Assembly (NCBI RefSeq): GCF_042686195.1
Contig: NZ_JBHUOQ010000005.1
Location: forward strand, 62,001-126,000
DNA from: Corticicoccus populi
GTDB lineage: Bacteria > Bacillota > Bacilli > Staphylococcales > Salinicoccaceae
DNA length: 64,000 bases
Reading direction: 5' to 3'
The notes beneath the pieces are model-generated. The model searched no databases. It worked only from the letters and a program-made list of their open reading frames with translations, and was not told the DNA's origin. A program made the position numbers and the translations under genes. Shown here in pieces: positions 9,599 to 17,772 of the stretch (within the stretch, counting starts at the first letter, position 1; each line of letters opens with the position of its first letter).

Positions 9599-9629
9599 AC
9601 TATACAGATTGACGCAGCGTAAAGGTCAA
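9599..9629 (-). promoter_or_regulatory. MerR-type promoter with 19-bp spacer and operator
   Basis: On the minus strand, TTGACC (-35) and TATAGT (-10) are separated by exactly 19 bases. The imperfect palindrome GACCTTTACGCTGCGTC spans the -35 and spacer. Overlong spacers with a central palindrome are the hallmark of promoters that MerR-family proteins activate by DNA distortion. Confidence 0.8.
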
Positions 9630-9653
9630 CCACTTTATTTAATATTTTATAAT

Positions 9654-9684
9654 AAAAAAAAACAGACATATCTGCATATGCCTG
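9654..9684 (-). terminator. Terminator of the copper operon
   Basis: Read leftward, CAGGCATAT pairs with ATATGTCTG (one wobble) around GCAG, followed by a nine-base T-run. It lies downstream of the ydhK gene. Confidence 0.8.
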
Positions 9685-9764
9685 ATTTCTTAAAATATAT
9701 TTCATTACAATGCTTTAAAGTGTACTGTTTTCCCGACCTGTGAAAATGAATGATTATAAGCTGT

Positions 9765-10376
9765 TCAGTCAGCCGGCGACAGTTCTTCTTCTGTTACCCA
9801 TTTATGATACTTTACAGATTCTCCTGTATCAGTCGTTTCAAAATCAACCATATACACTCTTGTATTCTGTGCAGAGTCAATGACTGCCTCTGAACCTTCC
9901 ATGCCGTCCATATGTCCCGCATTTAAAACAACTTCTGATCCGGGGTCAAGCGGTGTATCACCGGGATTTTCAAGTTCCTCGTGGATTACCCACTTGTGAT
10001 CTGTGATTTCAGTTCCGTCTTCCGCCGTGTAGGAAACAGTGTAAACCGTTGTATCAAATGCACCTGAAATTTCTGCCTCAGCACCATCCATACCCGGCAT
10101 ATGATCTACGTTGATTACAGCTTTACTGCCTACTTGAAATTCCGGATTATCAGCTTCAGTCAGGCCGTCCGGCACATCTCCTGTACTGGACATTTCTTCT
10201 GCAGAGTGTTCCATATCTCCATGATCATCATTACCCCCATGGTCCATTTCGCTGTGTTCTTCATCATGTTCCATACCACCGCTTGAAAAAGGATTCTGTC
10301 CGGTCACTAAAGTAAATACGATGAACACTGCTGCGACATACACAACACCCATTATCACCCACTTTTTGATAGACAT
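9765..10376 (-). CDS. ydhK: YdhK family protein, two DUF1541 repeats, copper-associated
   Basis: A 203-residue membrane-anchored extracytoplasmic protein. One N-terminal helix (residues 6-25) is followed by a His/Met/Asp-rich stretch at about 33-65 (MEHDEEHSEMDHGG, DDHGDMEHS) that looks like a metal-binding linker. Two tandem DUF1541 repeats follow, each with a matching core (HMPGMDGAEAEISGAFDTT and HMDGMEGSEAVIDSAQNTR). There is no lipobox Cys, so it is anchored by the helix. The gene lies one base after copA on the same strand, which points to a role in copper handling outside the cell; the function of DUF1541 itself is not established. Confidence 0.88.
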   Translation of the reverse strand: MSIKKWVIMGVVYVAAVFIVFTLVTGQNPFSSGGMEHDEEHSEMDHGGNDDHGDMEHSAEEMSSTGDVPDGLTEADNPEFQVGSKAVINVDHMPGMDGAEAEISGAFDTTVYTVSYTAEDGTEITDHKWVIHEELENPGDTPLDPGSEVVLNAGHMDGMEGSEAVIDSAQNTRVYMVDFETTDTGESVKYHKWVTEEELSPAD

Positions 10377-10377
10377 T

Positions 10378-12804
10378 TTATTCGCCTCCTTTAAGTTTCA
10401 AACGCTGCAGCCTTAATGCATTAAGTACAACAGAAACCGAACTGAACGCCATTGCGGCACCTGCCACCCACGGTGCAAGAAAGCCTGCTGCTGCGATTGG
10501 AATTGATGCACTGTTGTAGAAAAAGGTGAAGAATAAGTTCTGTTTAATGTTGCGCATCGTCTTACCGCTGATTAATACACTATCCGCCACACTGTTCAAA
10601 TCACCGCGCATCAATGTGATATCCGCTGCTTCAATCGCGACATCTGTTCCCGTGCCGATTGCCATACCGATATCCGCCACTGCCAGTGCCGGTGCATCAT
10701 TCACACCATCCCCGACCATTGCGACTTTCCTGCCTTCTTTTTGAAGTGCTTTAATCTGATCTGCTTTTTCTTCCGGGACCACCTCTGCAATCACACGGTC
10801 AATGCCGACTTCTCTGCCGATTGCATTTGCTGTTCTTTTATTATCACCAGTCAGCATAATAACTTCGAGTCCCTGCTCATGCATTCTTTCAATCGCTGCT
10901 TTGGATGTTTCTTTTACTGTATCCGCCACAGCCACCAGACCGGCAAGCTGTTGATCGACGCCGATCAGCATCGCGGTTTTACCGTCCGACTCCAATCCGG
11001 CCATCGTCTCTTCAATTGATTCTGTTTCAATATCCTGCTGCGCCATCAACTTTCTTGTACCAACATATATCGAAGTACCGTCAACAACTGCTTTAATACC
11101 GTATCCGGGTACTGCTTCAAAAGTTTCGGGTTCTTTTATTTCAATCCCGGATGCCTTTGCACCTTTAACAATCGCTTCAGCAAGCGGGTGTTCCGAACTG
11201 TTTTCAGCAGAAGCTACAAGTTTCAGCACTTCTTCTTTGGAGAACCCGGATTCCGGGAAAACATCTGTCAGTTCAGGTTCGCCTTTTGTAACTGTACCTG
11301 TTTTATCCAGAACAATCGTATCCAAATCACGTGTATGTTCCAGATACTCTCCGCCTTTGAATAAAACACCCAGTTCCGCTGCTCTTCCGGAGCCTGCCAT
11401 CACTGAAGTCGGTGTCGCAAGGCCGAGTGCACACGGGCAGGCAATCACAAGTACTGTAATCGCGGGAACCAGTGCAGAGCGAAGGTCTCCCGGTGCGACA
11501 AAGAAATACCATACAAGACCTGTTAATAATGCAATTCCGACAACAACCGGAACAAATACGCTGGATACACGGTCAGCCACACGCTGAATATCCGCCTTAC
11601 TGCCCTGTGCTTCTTCAACGACTTTAACAATCTGGGAAAGTGCCGTGTCTTTCCCAACTTTTGTTGCCTTAATCGTCAATAGTCCGTTTTTATTAATTGT
11701 TGATCCAATAGCAGTATCCCCTTCTTTTTTATCGACAGGGATACTTTCTCCTGTAATCATCGACTCATCCACTGCGGACTCACCTTTAATAATTTCACCA
11801 TCCACCGGTATTTTCTCACCCGGTCGAACTAAGACAATATCACCTGTAGTTACTTCTTCAACCGCAATTTCTATTTCTTCACCATCTCTTTTTACACGTG
11901 CTGTTTTCGCCTGCATGCCGAGAAGCTTCTGAATGGCCTGACCGGTTCTGCCTTTGGCACGTACTTCAAACAACTTACCGAGCAGGATTAAAGTGATAAT
12001 GACTGCCGCAGCTTCAAAATACAGTTCCGGCATACCAATCTGTCCGCTGATCTGCCATTCATACCCTAAGAAAATACTGTAGAAAAATGCGACAGAAGTC
12101 CCGAGTGCCACAAGAACATCCATATTGGCACTGCCGTTCCTTAATGATTTATATGCAGATTTATAAAACTGTGCACCCACTATAAACTGCACCGGAGCAG
12201 CAAGAGCCAGCTGTACCCACGGATTCATAAGCATATCCGGAGAATAAATCCATGATGTAAATTCAAAATGCGTCACCATCGTCCACAATAACGGAAATGT
12301 TAAAATCGCAGAAAAAATGAATTTCCCGGTCTGATGACGAATTTCCTCCTCTTTACTGCCTGCAGACGCTTCTTTTGATACAGGCACTTTTAGTTTGTAT
12401 CCGATTTTGTCCACGGCCTGAATCATTTCATTTACAGTCACTTGATTTTTATCGTACTGCACACTCGCATTCTCGAGTGCGAAATTCACCGTTGCACTGG
12501 ACACACCATCCATCTTATTCAACTTTTTTTCGATTCTATTCGCACAGGCCGCGCATGTCATGCCTGAAATCTCAAATGTTTCTTTATCATGTGCAACACT
12601 GTAACCAAGCTTTTCTACTTTTTCTTCAAATGCTTTAACACTGGTTTCTTCTGCATTGAAAACAACGTTCGCCTTCTCAACAGCATAATTCACATTTGCA
12701 CTGGACACACCGTCAATTTTATTTAATCCTTTTTCTATTCTGTTGGCGCAGGCTGCACACGTCATTCCCTGAATCTGCAGACTAACCTCTTTTTCTGAAC
12801 TCAT
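10378..12804 (-). CDS. copA: Copper-exporting P-type ATPase CopA
   Basis: Exports Cu(I) using ATP. Two N-terminal heavy-metal domains each carry GMTCAACANRIEK (Cys16/19 and Cys84/87). These are followed by eight membrane helices, the TGE phosphatase loop (MITGES), the CPC ion-site motif in VIACPCALGLATPTS, the phosphorylated Asp in DKTGT, the HP motif (SSEHPLAEAI) and GDGVNDAPAL. I place the start at 12804 (MSSEKEVS), where GAGAGGTG is well spaced; further-upstream in-frame codons run through the operator and lack a site. The length is about 808 residues, normal for the family. It lies between copZ and ydhK with its own CsoR-like operator. Confidence 0.97.
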   Translation of the reverse strand: MSSEKEVSLQIQGMTCAACANRIEKGLNKIDGVSSANVNYAVEKANVVFNAEETSVKAFEEKVEKLGYSVAHDKETFEISGMTCAACANRIEKKLNKMDGVSSATVNFALENASVQYDKNQVTVNEMIQAVDKIGYKLKVPVSKEASAGSKEEEIRHQTGKFIFSAILTFPLLWTMVTHFEFTSWIYSPDMLMNPWVQLALAAPVQFIVGAQFYKSAYKSLRNGSANMDVLVALGTSVAFFYSIFLGYEWQISGQIGMPELYFEAAAVIITLILLGKLFEVRAKGRTGQAIQKLLGMQAKTARVKRDGEEIEIAVEEVTTGDIVLVRPGEKIPVDGEIIKGESAVDESMITGESIPVDKKEGDTAIGSTINKNGLLTIKATKVGKDTALSQIVKVVEEAQGSKADIQRVADRVSSVFVPVVVGIALLTGLVWYFFVAPGDLRSALVPAITVLVIACPCALGLATPTSVMAGSGRAAELGVLFKGGEYLEHTRDLDTIVLDKTGTVTKGEPELTDVFPESGFSKEEVLKLVASAENSSEHPLAEAIVKGAKASGIEIKEPETFEAVPGYGIKAVVDGTSIYVGTRKLMAQQDIETESIEETMAGLESDGKTAMLIGVDQQLAGLVAVADTVKETSKAAIERMHEQGLEVIMLTGDNKRTANAIGREVGIDRVIAEVVPEEKADQIKALQKEGRKVAMVGDGVNDAPALAVADIGMAIGTGTDVAIEAADITLMRGDLNSVADSVLISGKTMRNIKQNLFFTFFYNSASIPIAAAGFLAPWVAGAAMAFSSVSVVLNALRLQRLKLKGGE

Positions 12805-12819
12805 TATTTTCACCTCTCT

Positions 12820-12838
12820 ATACACCCTTGGGGTATGT
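12820..12838 (-). promoter_or_regulatory. Second CsoR-like operator, immediately upstream of copA
   Basis: ATACACCCTTGGGGTATGT matches the GC-rich core of CsoR sites (TACCC-n-GGGGTA) with one change. It lies between the copZ stop and the copA ribosome site, so copA probably has a private copper-responsive promoter in addition to readthrough. Confidence 0.65.
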
Positions 12839-12854
12839 AATAATCTAAAAGGAA

Positions 12855-12875
12855 ATCGCGCCGTTACGGCACGAT
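12855..12875 (-). terminator. Weak hairpin between copZ and copA
   Basis: ATCGTGCCG pairs with CGGCGCGAT across TAA when read leftward, followed by TTCCTTTT. It could attenuate copZ transcripts before copA; the U-run is interrupted, so this is tentative. Confidence 0.5.
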
Positions 12876-12884
12876 TCACTTTAT

Positions 12885-13091
12885 CTATGCAATGTCATAT
12901 CCTTGATCTTCAATGACATCCTTAATTTCAGTTAATTCAACTTTACTGATATCATAAGCGATATCCACTTTGCCGTCTTCCAGGCTGACCTTTACAGAAT
13001 CCACGCCGTTTAATTCACCGACATTGTTTTCAATCGCACTGACACAATGACCGCATGACATACCTTCAACATTTAATGTGATATTTTCCAT
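12885..13091 (-). CDS. copZ: Copper chaperone CopZ
   Basis: A 68-residue ferredoxin-fold heavy-metal-associated protein with the Cu(I)-binding GMSCGHCVSAI (Cys13 and Cys16). It hands Cu(I) to the N-terminal domains of CopA. Length and fold match staphylococcal and bacillar CopZ. AAGGAGG precedes the ATG. It is the first gene of the copper locus and sits directly behind a promoter whose spacer is a CsoR-type operator. No csoR gene is present in this window, so the repressor must be encoded elsewhere, as in other staphylococci. Confidence 0.95.
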   Translation of the reverse strand: MENITLNVEGMSCGHCVSAIENNVGELNGVDSVKVSLEDGKVDIAYDISKVELTEIKDVIEDQGYDIA

Positions 13092-13121
13092 TTGTAATGC
13101 CTCCTTAGTAATCTTAAGTCT

Positions 13122-13152
13122 ATATTAACATACCCCCAAAGGGTATTGTCAA
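13122..13152 (-). promoter_or_regulatory. copZ promoter with CsoR-type operator in the spacer
   Basis: Read leftward: TTGACA (-35, 13147-13152), then ATACCCTTTGGGGGTATGT (13128-13146), then TAATAT (-10, 13122-13127). The operator closely fits the CsoR consensus and fills the whole 19-base spacer, so bound apo-repressor would block polymerase until Cu(I) releases it. Confidence 0.85.
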
Positions 13153-13253
13153 GGGATATTATCACTTTAATAAAATAATCGTTTCTGAATACGTCCAACA
13201 ACTATTACCGACCACTTCCCCATCAACATTAATCTTTATATTTTTCTAAATAA

Positions 13254-13280
13254 AAAGACGCCCGCACAGCGGACATCTTT
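13254..13280 (-). terminator. Terminator of the czrA-CDF operon
   Basis: Read leftward, AAAGATGTCCGC pairs with GCGGGCGTCTTT through two U-G wobbles, followed by TTTATTT. Confidence 0.8.
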
Positions 13281-13288
13281 ATCATAGT

Positions 13289-14215
13289 TTAATGATGATG
13301 GTGTTCTTCAGTTTCGTAGTTATGCCGGCACAAAATTGATGACTCATGAGGATGACTGCCGGTCTCTACCTGAATTGTTACATGCTTAATATTTTCATGT
13401 TCAAGTGCGTGTTCAAGTTCACGCAGCAGGCCCTCACTTTCTCCGACTGTCATTTTTTCGTCTACAGTTATGTGACACGATAGTACATTCTGTCCGCTCG
13501 TTACACTCCAGACGTGTAAATCATGCAGTGACTCCACTTCAGGAAGCGTCTTAATCTTCTCAATGACTTTTTCCAGATTAACATTCGCGGGTGTGCCTTC
13601 CATTAACACATGCAGTGAAGCTTTAGTCACTCTGAAACCGCTGATTAAAATTAACACTGCAACCAGCACACTCGCTACTGTGTCCGCCCATGTAAAATCA
13701 AAAAATATCATGAGCAGTGCTGCGATGATGGCACCTACTGAACCAAGCAGATCCCCGATAACATGAAGGAAAGCAGCACGCATATTTAAGTTATTTTCTG
13801 TATCACCGCCCCGGTGCATGATGTATGCCACAATAATATTCACAATTAAGCCGATGACCGCAATAATCAGCATGCCGTAGGATGCCACTTCAGGTGGATT
13901 GAATATTCTTTCCACCGCTTCGTAAAAGATAAAAATTGCGACTGCCAAAAGTGTTGCGCCGTTAATTACAGCCGCTAAAATTTCAAAACGCTTATATCCG
14001 TATGTTTTACCATAATTGGCGGACCGCTCTCCCAGTTTAAATGCGATTAAAGCGATGAAAAGTGACACGGCATCACTCAGCATATGCCCTGCATCTGCGA
14101 GCAGTGCCAGACTGTTGGTCAACAATCCTCCGATGACCTCTACAATCATAAATACCGTAATAATAATAAAACTGATTAGAAGTATTCTTTTATTTGCCCC
14201 GTGGGTATGTGCCAT
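13289..14215 (-). CDS. czcD: Cation diffusion facilitator (CzcD/ZitB-type Zn2+ exporter)
   Basis: A 308-residue CDF transporter that exports Zn2+ (possibly Co2+ or Cd2+) in exchange for protons. Six membrane helices are followed by a cytoplasmic ferredoxin-like domain from about residue 210. The tetrahedral site residues are visible as the HxxxD pairs LLADAGHMLSDAVSLF (TM2) and HVIGDLLGS (TM5). A His-rich tail (EEHHHH) and an N-terminal His are typical. It starts 21 bases downstream of the ArsR-type repressor czrA, the standard staphylococcal czr arrangement. Confidence 0.93.
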   Translation of the reverse strand: MAHTHGANKRILLISFIIITVFMIVEVIGGLLTNSLALLADAGHMLSDAVSLFIALIAFKLGERSANYGKTYGYKRFEILAAVINGATLLAVAIFIFYEAVERIFNPPEVASYGMLIIAVIGLIVNIIVAYIMHRGGDTENNLNMRAAFLHVIGDLLGSVGAIIAALLMIFFDFTWADTVASVLVAVLILISGFRVTKASLHVLMEGTPANVNLEKVIEKIKTLPEVESLHDLHVWSVTSGQNVLSCHITVDEKMTVGESEGLLRELEHALEHENIKHVTIQVETGSHPHESSILCRHNYETEEHHHH

Positions 14216-14236
14216 AATGACACCTCCTGATTAAGC

Positions 14237-14560
14237 TTAGTTGTGGCATGCATGATTAATCATTTCTTCCAGTGTATTCATCACATGTTCATCATCATGA
14301 GAATAATACAATGTCGTCCCCTGACGTCTGAACTTGACCAGCCGCAGATTTTTCAGGAATCTCAATTGATGGGAAACAGTTGACTGTCCCATATTTAATG
14401 TTTCCGCAATTTCATTCACCGAATATTCTTTTTCAAATAATAAATGAAGAATTCTGACCCGTGTCGGATCCCCCAGTGCTTTAAACGTCTGAGTAACGAT
14501 AAATAGTGTTTCCTCATCAATTTCTCTTACTGTATGGCCTGCATCCCTTTTTTCTTCCAT
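14237..14560 (-). CDS. czrA: ArsR/SmtB family zinc-sensing repressor CzrA
   Basis: A 107-residue winged-helix metalloregulator that represses the adjacent exporter until Zn2+ or Co2+ binds. The HTH is NEIAETLNMGQSTVSHQLRFL. The C-terminal helix carries the alpha-5 metal ligands in DDEHVMNTLEEMINHACH, as in CzrA/SmtB. The start is the ATG at 14560 with GTGGAG upstream; an in-frame TTG 24 bases earlier precedes that site. Its own palindromic operator lies at 14584-14607, so the operon is autoregulated. Confidence 0.93.
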   Translation of the reverse strand: MEEKRDAGHTVREIDEETLFIVTQTFKALGDPTRVRILHLLFEKEYSVNEIAETLNMGQSTVSHQLRFLKNLRLVKFRRQGTTLYYSHDDEHVMNTLEEMINHACHN

Positions 14561-14583
14561 ATTATAATCACTCCACACTTTCA

Positions 14584-14607
14584 ATATATGATTATATTAT
14601 CATATAT
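14584..14607. promoter_or_regulatory. CzrA-type operator
   Basis: A 24-bp near-perfect palindrome (ATATATGAT-tatatt-ATCATATAT) directly upstream of czrA. It matches the ArsR/CzrA operator pattern TATGA-n-TCATA. Confidence 0.78.
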
Positions 14608-14764
14608 AAGTTTTTATGTCATCTATATTCTCTAAAAGTAAAAAGAACTCCCGAATACTTACATCGCTTAATCTTTTATCTAAAATAAGGTAAAATACTA
14701 AGTGTGTCACAAATATGCCATATATTATATTCACTAAACCTACTTAATAATCGGAGGGCTTGTC

Positions 14765-16267
14765 ATGGTTTCCAAAGAAAAGAACAATAACAAGCATTAC
14801 ACGACCAGGAACTGGGTCGGATTAATATTAGGACCATTATTATTTGCTTGTATTTATTTTTTTATACCTGAAAGCGTTTTATCCCACGAACCCAAAGTGG
14901 TTCTTGGTGTTACCCTGTTAGTTGCTACTTTCTGGGTTACAGAACCTATACCAATGGCTGCGACATCACTGCTTCCTCTTGTACTGTTTCCAGCATTCAA
15001 CGGCGTCGACATTGGAACAGTTGCACCTGCTTACGGAAGCTCCGTAATCTTTATGTACGGCGGTGGATTCGTGATTGCTCTGGCTATACAAAAATGGGAT
15101 TTACATAGACGAATCGCATTAAATATCATCAAAATGATCGGTACAAAAAGCAATCGGATGATACTTGGAATTTTAATAGCTACAGCAGCAATCTCCATGT
15201 TTGTTTCCAATGCAGCAACCGCCTTAATGATGCTGCCGGTCGCTATTGCATTAATTGATGAGGTTAAAAATAAAGAAATACTCAAGGGACAGAATTTCGA
15301 TTACTTTTCAAAAGGAATTCTGCTTGCTGTAGCATATGCTGCAACAATCGGAGGGCTCGCAACACTTGTAGCGGCAGTACCAAATGCACTCCTTGCCGGT
15401 ATAGCATCATCACAACTTGACCGGACAGTGACTTTTGCAGAATGGCTCTTCTTTGCCGGACCCGTTGCCCTTGTCTTATTAATTGTTGTATACTTCTACC
15501 TTACTAAAATACAGTTTAAAGTAGACTCTGATGATGAAGATTCTGAAGGAACAATGAATTTTATTAAAGAAGAGATACAGAAGCTCGGTGACTTTACATC
15601 AGATGAGAAAAAAGTGGCTGCAGTATTTTCAATTACTGTTTTTCTATGGATTGTCTCTCCGTTCATCTCTTCAATCGGTTTTATACCGGAAAGCATCGGC
15701 GGTTTTTTTGATGATTTGGATGATGCAACTATTTCCGTATTCGGAGCTGTGTTACTCTTTTTCCTCCCGAGCTCTAATAAAGGAGAACGCATTCTTGAGT
15801 GGGAGGATATGAAAGAACTGCCGTGGGGTATTCTTATTCTTTTCGGAGGCGGTATGTCAATTGCTGCAGCTTTCGGAGAGTCGGGTCTGAATGATTCTAT
15901 TGGTGAAGTTCTTCAAATGCTTCAAGGTATGCAGTATATATTCGTTCTGCTTCTACTGGTAGTATTTGTCCTAAGTATTACAGAAATCCTTTCAAATACT
16001 GCAGTTTCAAATCTGATTCTTCCGCTTACAGTCGGACTCGGAATCGCAATTGGTATTGATCCGCTGCCGCTCATGGCAGCAGCAGCTTTATCTGCGGGAT
16101 CCTGCTACATGCTGCCGGTTGCCACACCGCCGAACACCGCCGTGTTCAGCGCCGGTTATCTGGAAGTCGGAGATATGGCCAAAGCTGGTGTATGGCTGAA
16201 TATCGTTTCTGTCATTATTATCACTGCAGCTATATACTTCTGGATGCCTGTTGTATTCAGTCTGTAA
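14765..16267 (+). CDS. sdcS: DASS/SLC13 family sodium:dicarboxylate symporter (SdcS-like)
   Basis: A 500-residue divalent anion:Na+ symporter that imports C4-dicarboxylates such as succinate, malate and fumarate. Two SNT-type Na+/substrate motifs are visible: SNAATALMMLPVA near residue 150 and SNTAVSNLILPL near 410. A conserved MLPVATPPNTAVF follows near 450. About 11 helices are present. GGAGGG precedes the ATG. It is flanked by the czrA operator region on the left and a terminator on the right, so it is monocistronic. Confidence 0.9.
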   Translation: MVSKEKNNNKHYTTRNWVGLILGPLLFACIYFFIPESVLSHEPKVVLGVTLLVATFWVTEPIPMAATSLLPLVLFPAFNGVDIGTVAPAYGSSVIFMYGGGFVIALAIQKWDLHRRIALNIIKMIGTKSNRMILGILIATAAISMFVSNAATALMMLPVAIALIDEVKNKEILKGQNFDYFSKGILLAVAYAATIGGLATLVAAVPNALLAGIASSQLDRTVTFAEWLFFAGPVALVLLIVVYFYLTKIQFKVDSDDEDSEGTMNFIKEEIQKLGDFTSDEKKVAAVFSITVFLWIVSPFISSIGFIPESIGGFFDDLDDATISVFGAVLLFFLPSSNKGERILEWEDMKELPWGILILFGGGMSIAAAFGESGLNDSIGEVLQMLQGMQYIFVLLLLVVFVLSITEILSNTAVSNLILPLTVGLGIAIGIDPLPLMAAAALSAGSCYMLPVATPPNTAVFSAGYLEVGDMAKAGVWLNIVSVIIITAAIYFWMPVVFSL

Positions 16268-16285
16268 GATGATGAAAAGAATAAT

Positions 16286-16317
16286 GAGCAGGGAGTTAAA
16301 GACTTCCTGCTCTTTTT
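16286..16317 (+). terminator. Terminator of the DASS symporter gene
   Basis: GAGCAGGGAGT pairs with ACTTCCTGCTC around TAAAG, followed by TTTTT. Confidence 0.88.
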
Positions 16318-16322
16318 ATTGT

Positions 16323-16832
16323 TCACAGCATTCTATCAGCATATTTTTCAAAAAAATCATCAAAAGGAAAGTATTCTTCTGTAATTTTCCGGCGAAGCTC
16401 CTTTAAACTATTCTCTGCAAATTCAACAGTATCTTTCGAATAATTCATCCTCTCAGCATTTTCTATAAATTCTTCTTTATCTACTAATTTCCACCGGCCA
16501 GTTTTATCCCTGATTAAATCCAAGTCTAAGTCGACAAATGAAATAATATTCTGCTCCATATTACATTCAGCCGGTAAAGAAATATTACAGTAATATTCCA
16601 TTTCTCCGGAGTCATGAATATCGATATTGACTGTAAATCCTTCTTTTGTTGAAAAAAACTCCAGTGACTTCGTACCGCAGATAAAAGTCTTTCCCTTTGT
16701 ATGGTGTATTAATTCTCTTCCCACATCACCCTTTACCAGTACATAATCATTGTGATGCTCTAACAATGTAGTTTCCCATTGATAATGTTTCTGACCGTTA
16801 TATTTATATACAAGAACATCAATACTTTTCAT
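16323..16832 (-). CDS. DUF402 domain-containing protein (Ntdp-like)
   Basis: A 169-residue soluble protein of the DUF402/FomD-like fold. The family includes the nucleoside tri/diphosphate phosphatase Ntdp of S. aureus. Diagnostic parts are YYCNISLPAEC, then SFVDLDLDLIRDKTGRWKLVDKEEF, which supplies the acidic Mg2+ ligands, and an acidic C-terminal helix. AGAGGGTGA precedes the ATG. It reads toward the sdcS terminator and away from the RpiR gene. Exact substrate unknown. Confidence 0.82.
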   Translation of the reverse strand: MKSIDVLVYKYNGQKHYQWETTLLEHHNDYVLVKGDVGRELIHHTKGKTFICGTKSLEFFSTKEGFTVNIDIHDSGEMEYYCNISLPAECNMEQNIISFVDLDLDLIRDKTGRWKLVDKEEFIENAERMNYSKDTVEFAENSLKELRRKITEEYFPFDDFFEKYADRML

Positions 16833-16902
16833 TACTCACCCTCTTTTCCCTGACGGACAAACCTCCCCGGTAGATATACCTGCTGTTCATCCAGTATCCG
16901 TT

Positions 16903-17691
16903 TTAAAATTTCTTCAAAACATCAAGCGTCTTCTCTCTATACTCCAGCAGCTCATCGTGTTCAAGCATTTCATAACTGATGACATCGATTAAGTATAAAT
17001 TGGATATCTGGGAATTAATAAATTTCTCATCATTCACCTGCGTATTGCTGCTGACGATAATGACATTATCAGCTGTATCACTCAAACTGGATTCATTATG
17101 ATGGGTGAAAACAAAATTTGAAACGTTGTTTTTCTTTGCCAGTGTGATGGAATCTACAATTTCTTTTGTCTCACCACTGTTTGAAATGCCGATAATCAAA
17201 TCTTCATGATTTAAAATACCCGACTGCATTTTCATCTGGTGAGGATCAGTCATTGCTTTCACTTTAATACCCATGCGTTCAAGTCTTGATGCAAATTCAA
17301 TCGCACTGAAACCGGAATTTCCAATTCCGATAATAACGACCAGACCACTGTTCATAATTTTTGAAATCAGCGAATGAATCATCTCTTCATGAATCATTTC
17401 ATTCGTGTTGTCTATCAGACGATTATAGTATTCATGAATCGCTTTACTGGAACTGCTTCTGTGTTTTACAGTACTTCTTTCGGCATCTACAGAGAGAATA
17501 AAGTCCTGAAAATTTTTATACCCCAGTTTCTTTGATAATTTACTGATGGATGACGGTGATGCACCGAATGACTCGGAGAATCCTTTAATGTTGTCGCTTA
17601 AAACTTCTTTCTCATTCATCTCCGACAGAATTCTTTTCTCATTTTTAGATAAATTGTTTTGATGAACCTGAACTCGATTCGTTAAATTCAT
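16903..17691 (-). CDS. MurR/RpiR family transcriptional regulator
   Basis: A 262-residue sugar-phosphate-responsive regulator. An N-terminal HTH_6 domain (about 1-75; ASPSSISKLSKKLGYKNFQDF) is followed by a SIS domain at about 105-240 that binds phosphosugars (VVIIGIGNSGFSA, then IGISNSGETKEIVDSI). It is divergent from the PTS-nanE operon across an 80-base gap that holds a palindrome, so it almost certainly controls that operon. By analogy with NanR/MurR proteins the effector would be an amino-sugar phosphate such as ManNAc-6-P or GlcNAc-6-P. Confidence 0.9.
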   Translation of the reverse strand: MNLTNRVQVHQNNLSKNEKRILSEMNEKEVLSDNIKGFSESFGASPSSISKLSKKLGYKNFQDFILSVDAERSTVKHRSSSSKAIHEYYNRLIDNTNEMIHEEMIHSLISKIMNSGLVVIIGIGNSGFSAIEFASRLERMGIKVKAMTDPHQMKMQSGILNHEDLIIGISNSGETKEIVDSITLAKKNNVSNFVFTHHNESSLSDTADNVIIVSSNTQVNDEKFINSQISNLYLIDVISYEMLEHDELLEYREKTLDVLKKF

Positions 17692-17726
17692 ATCTCATTA
17701 CTCCTTATTTACTAAAATTATTATGT

Positions 17727-17740
17727 ATGGTATATTCCAT
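17727..17740. promoter_or_regulatory. Palindrome in the RpiR-PTS intergenic region, candidate operator
   Basis: ATGGTATATTCCAT is a 14-bp palindrome with one mismatched pair, the only clear dyad between the divergent regulator and PTS genes. Confidence 0.45.
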
Positions 17741-17772
17741 TAAAATAAAATAATTTCCAAGAGGTGAATTTA

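Noticed and set aside
11237..11587. 116-codon open frame opposite copA
   Set aside because: Lies wholly inside copA on the other strand, low-complexity Ser/Pro/Thr product, no ribosome site; a shadow of a biased coding sequence.
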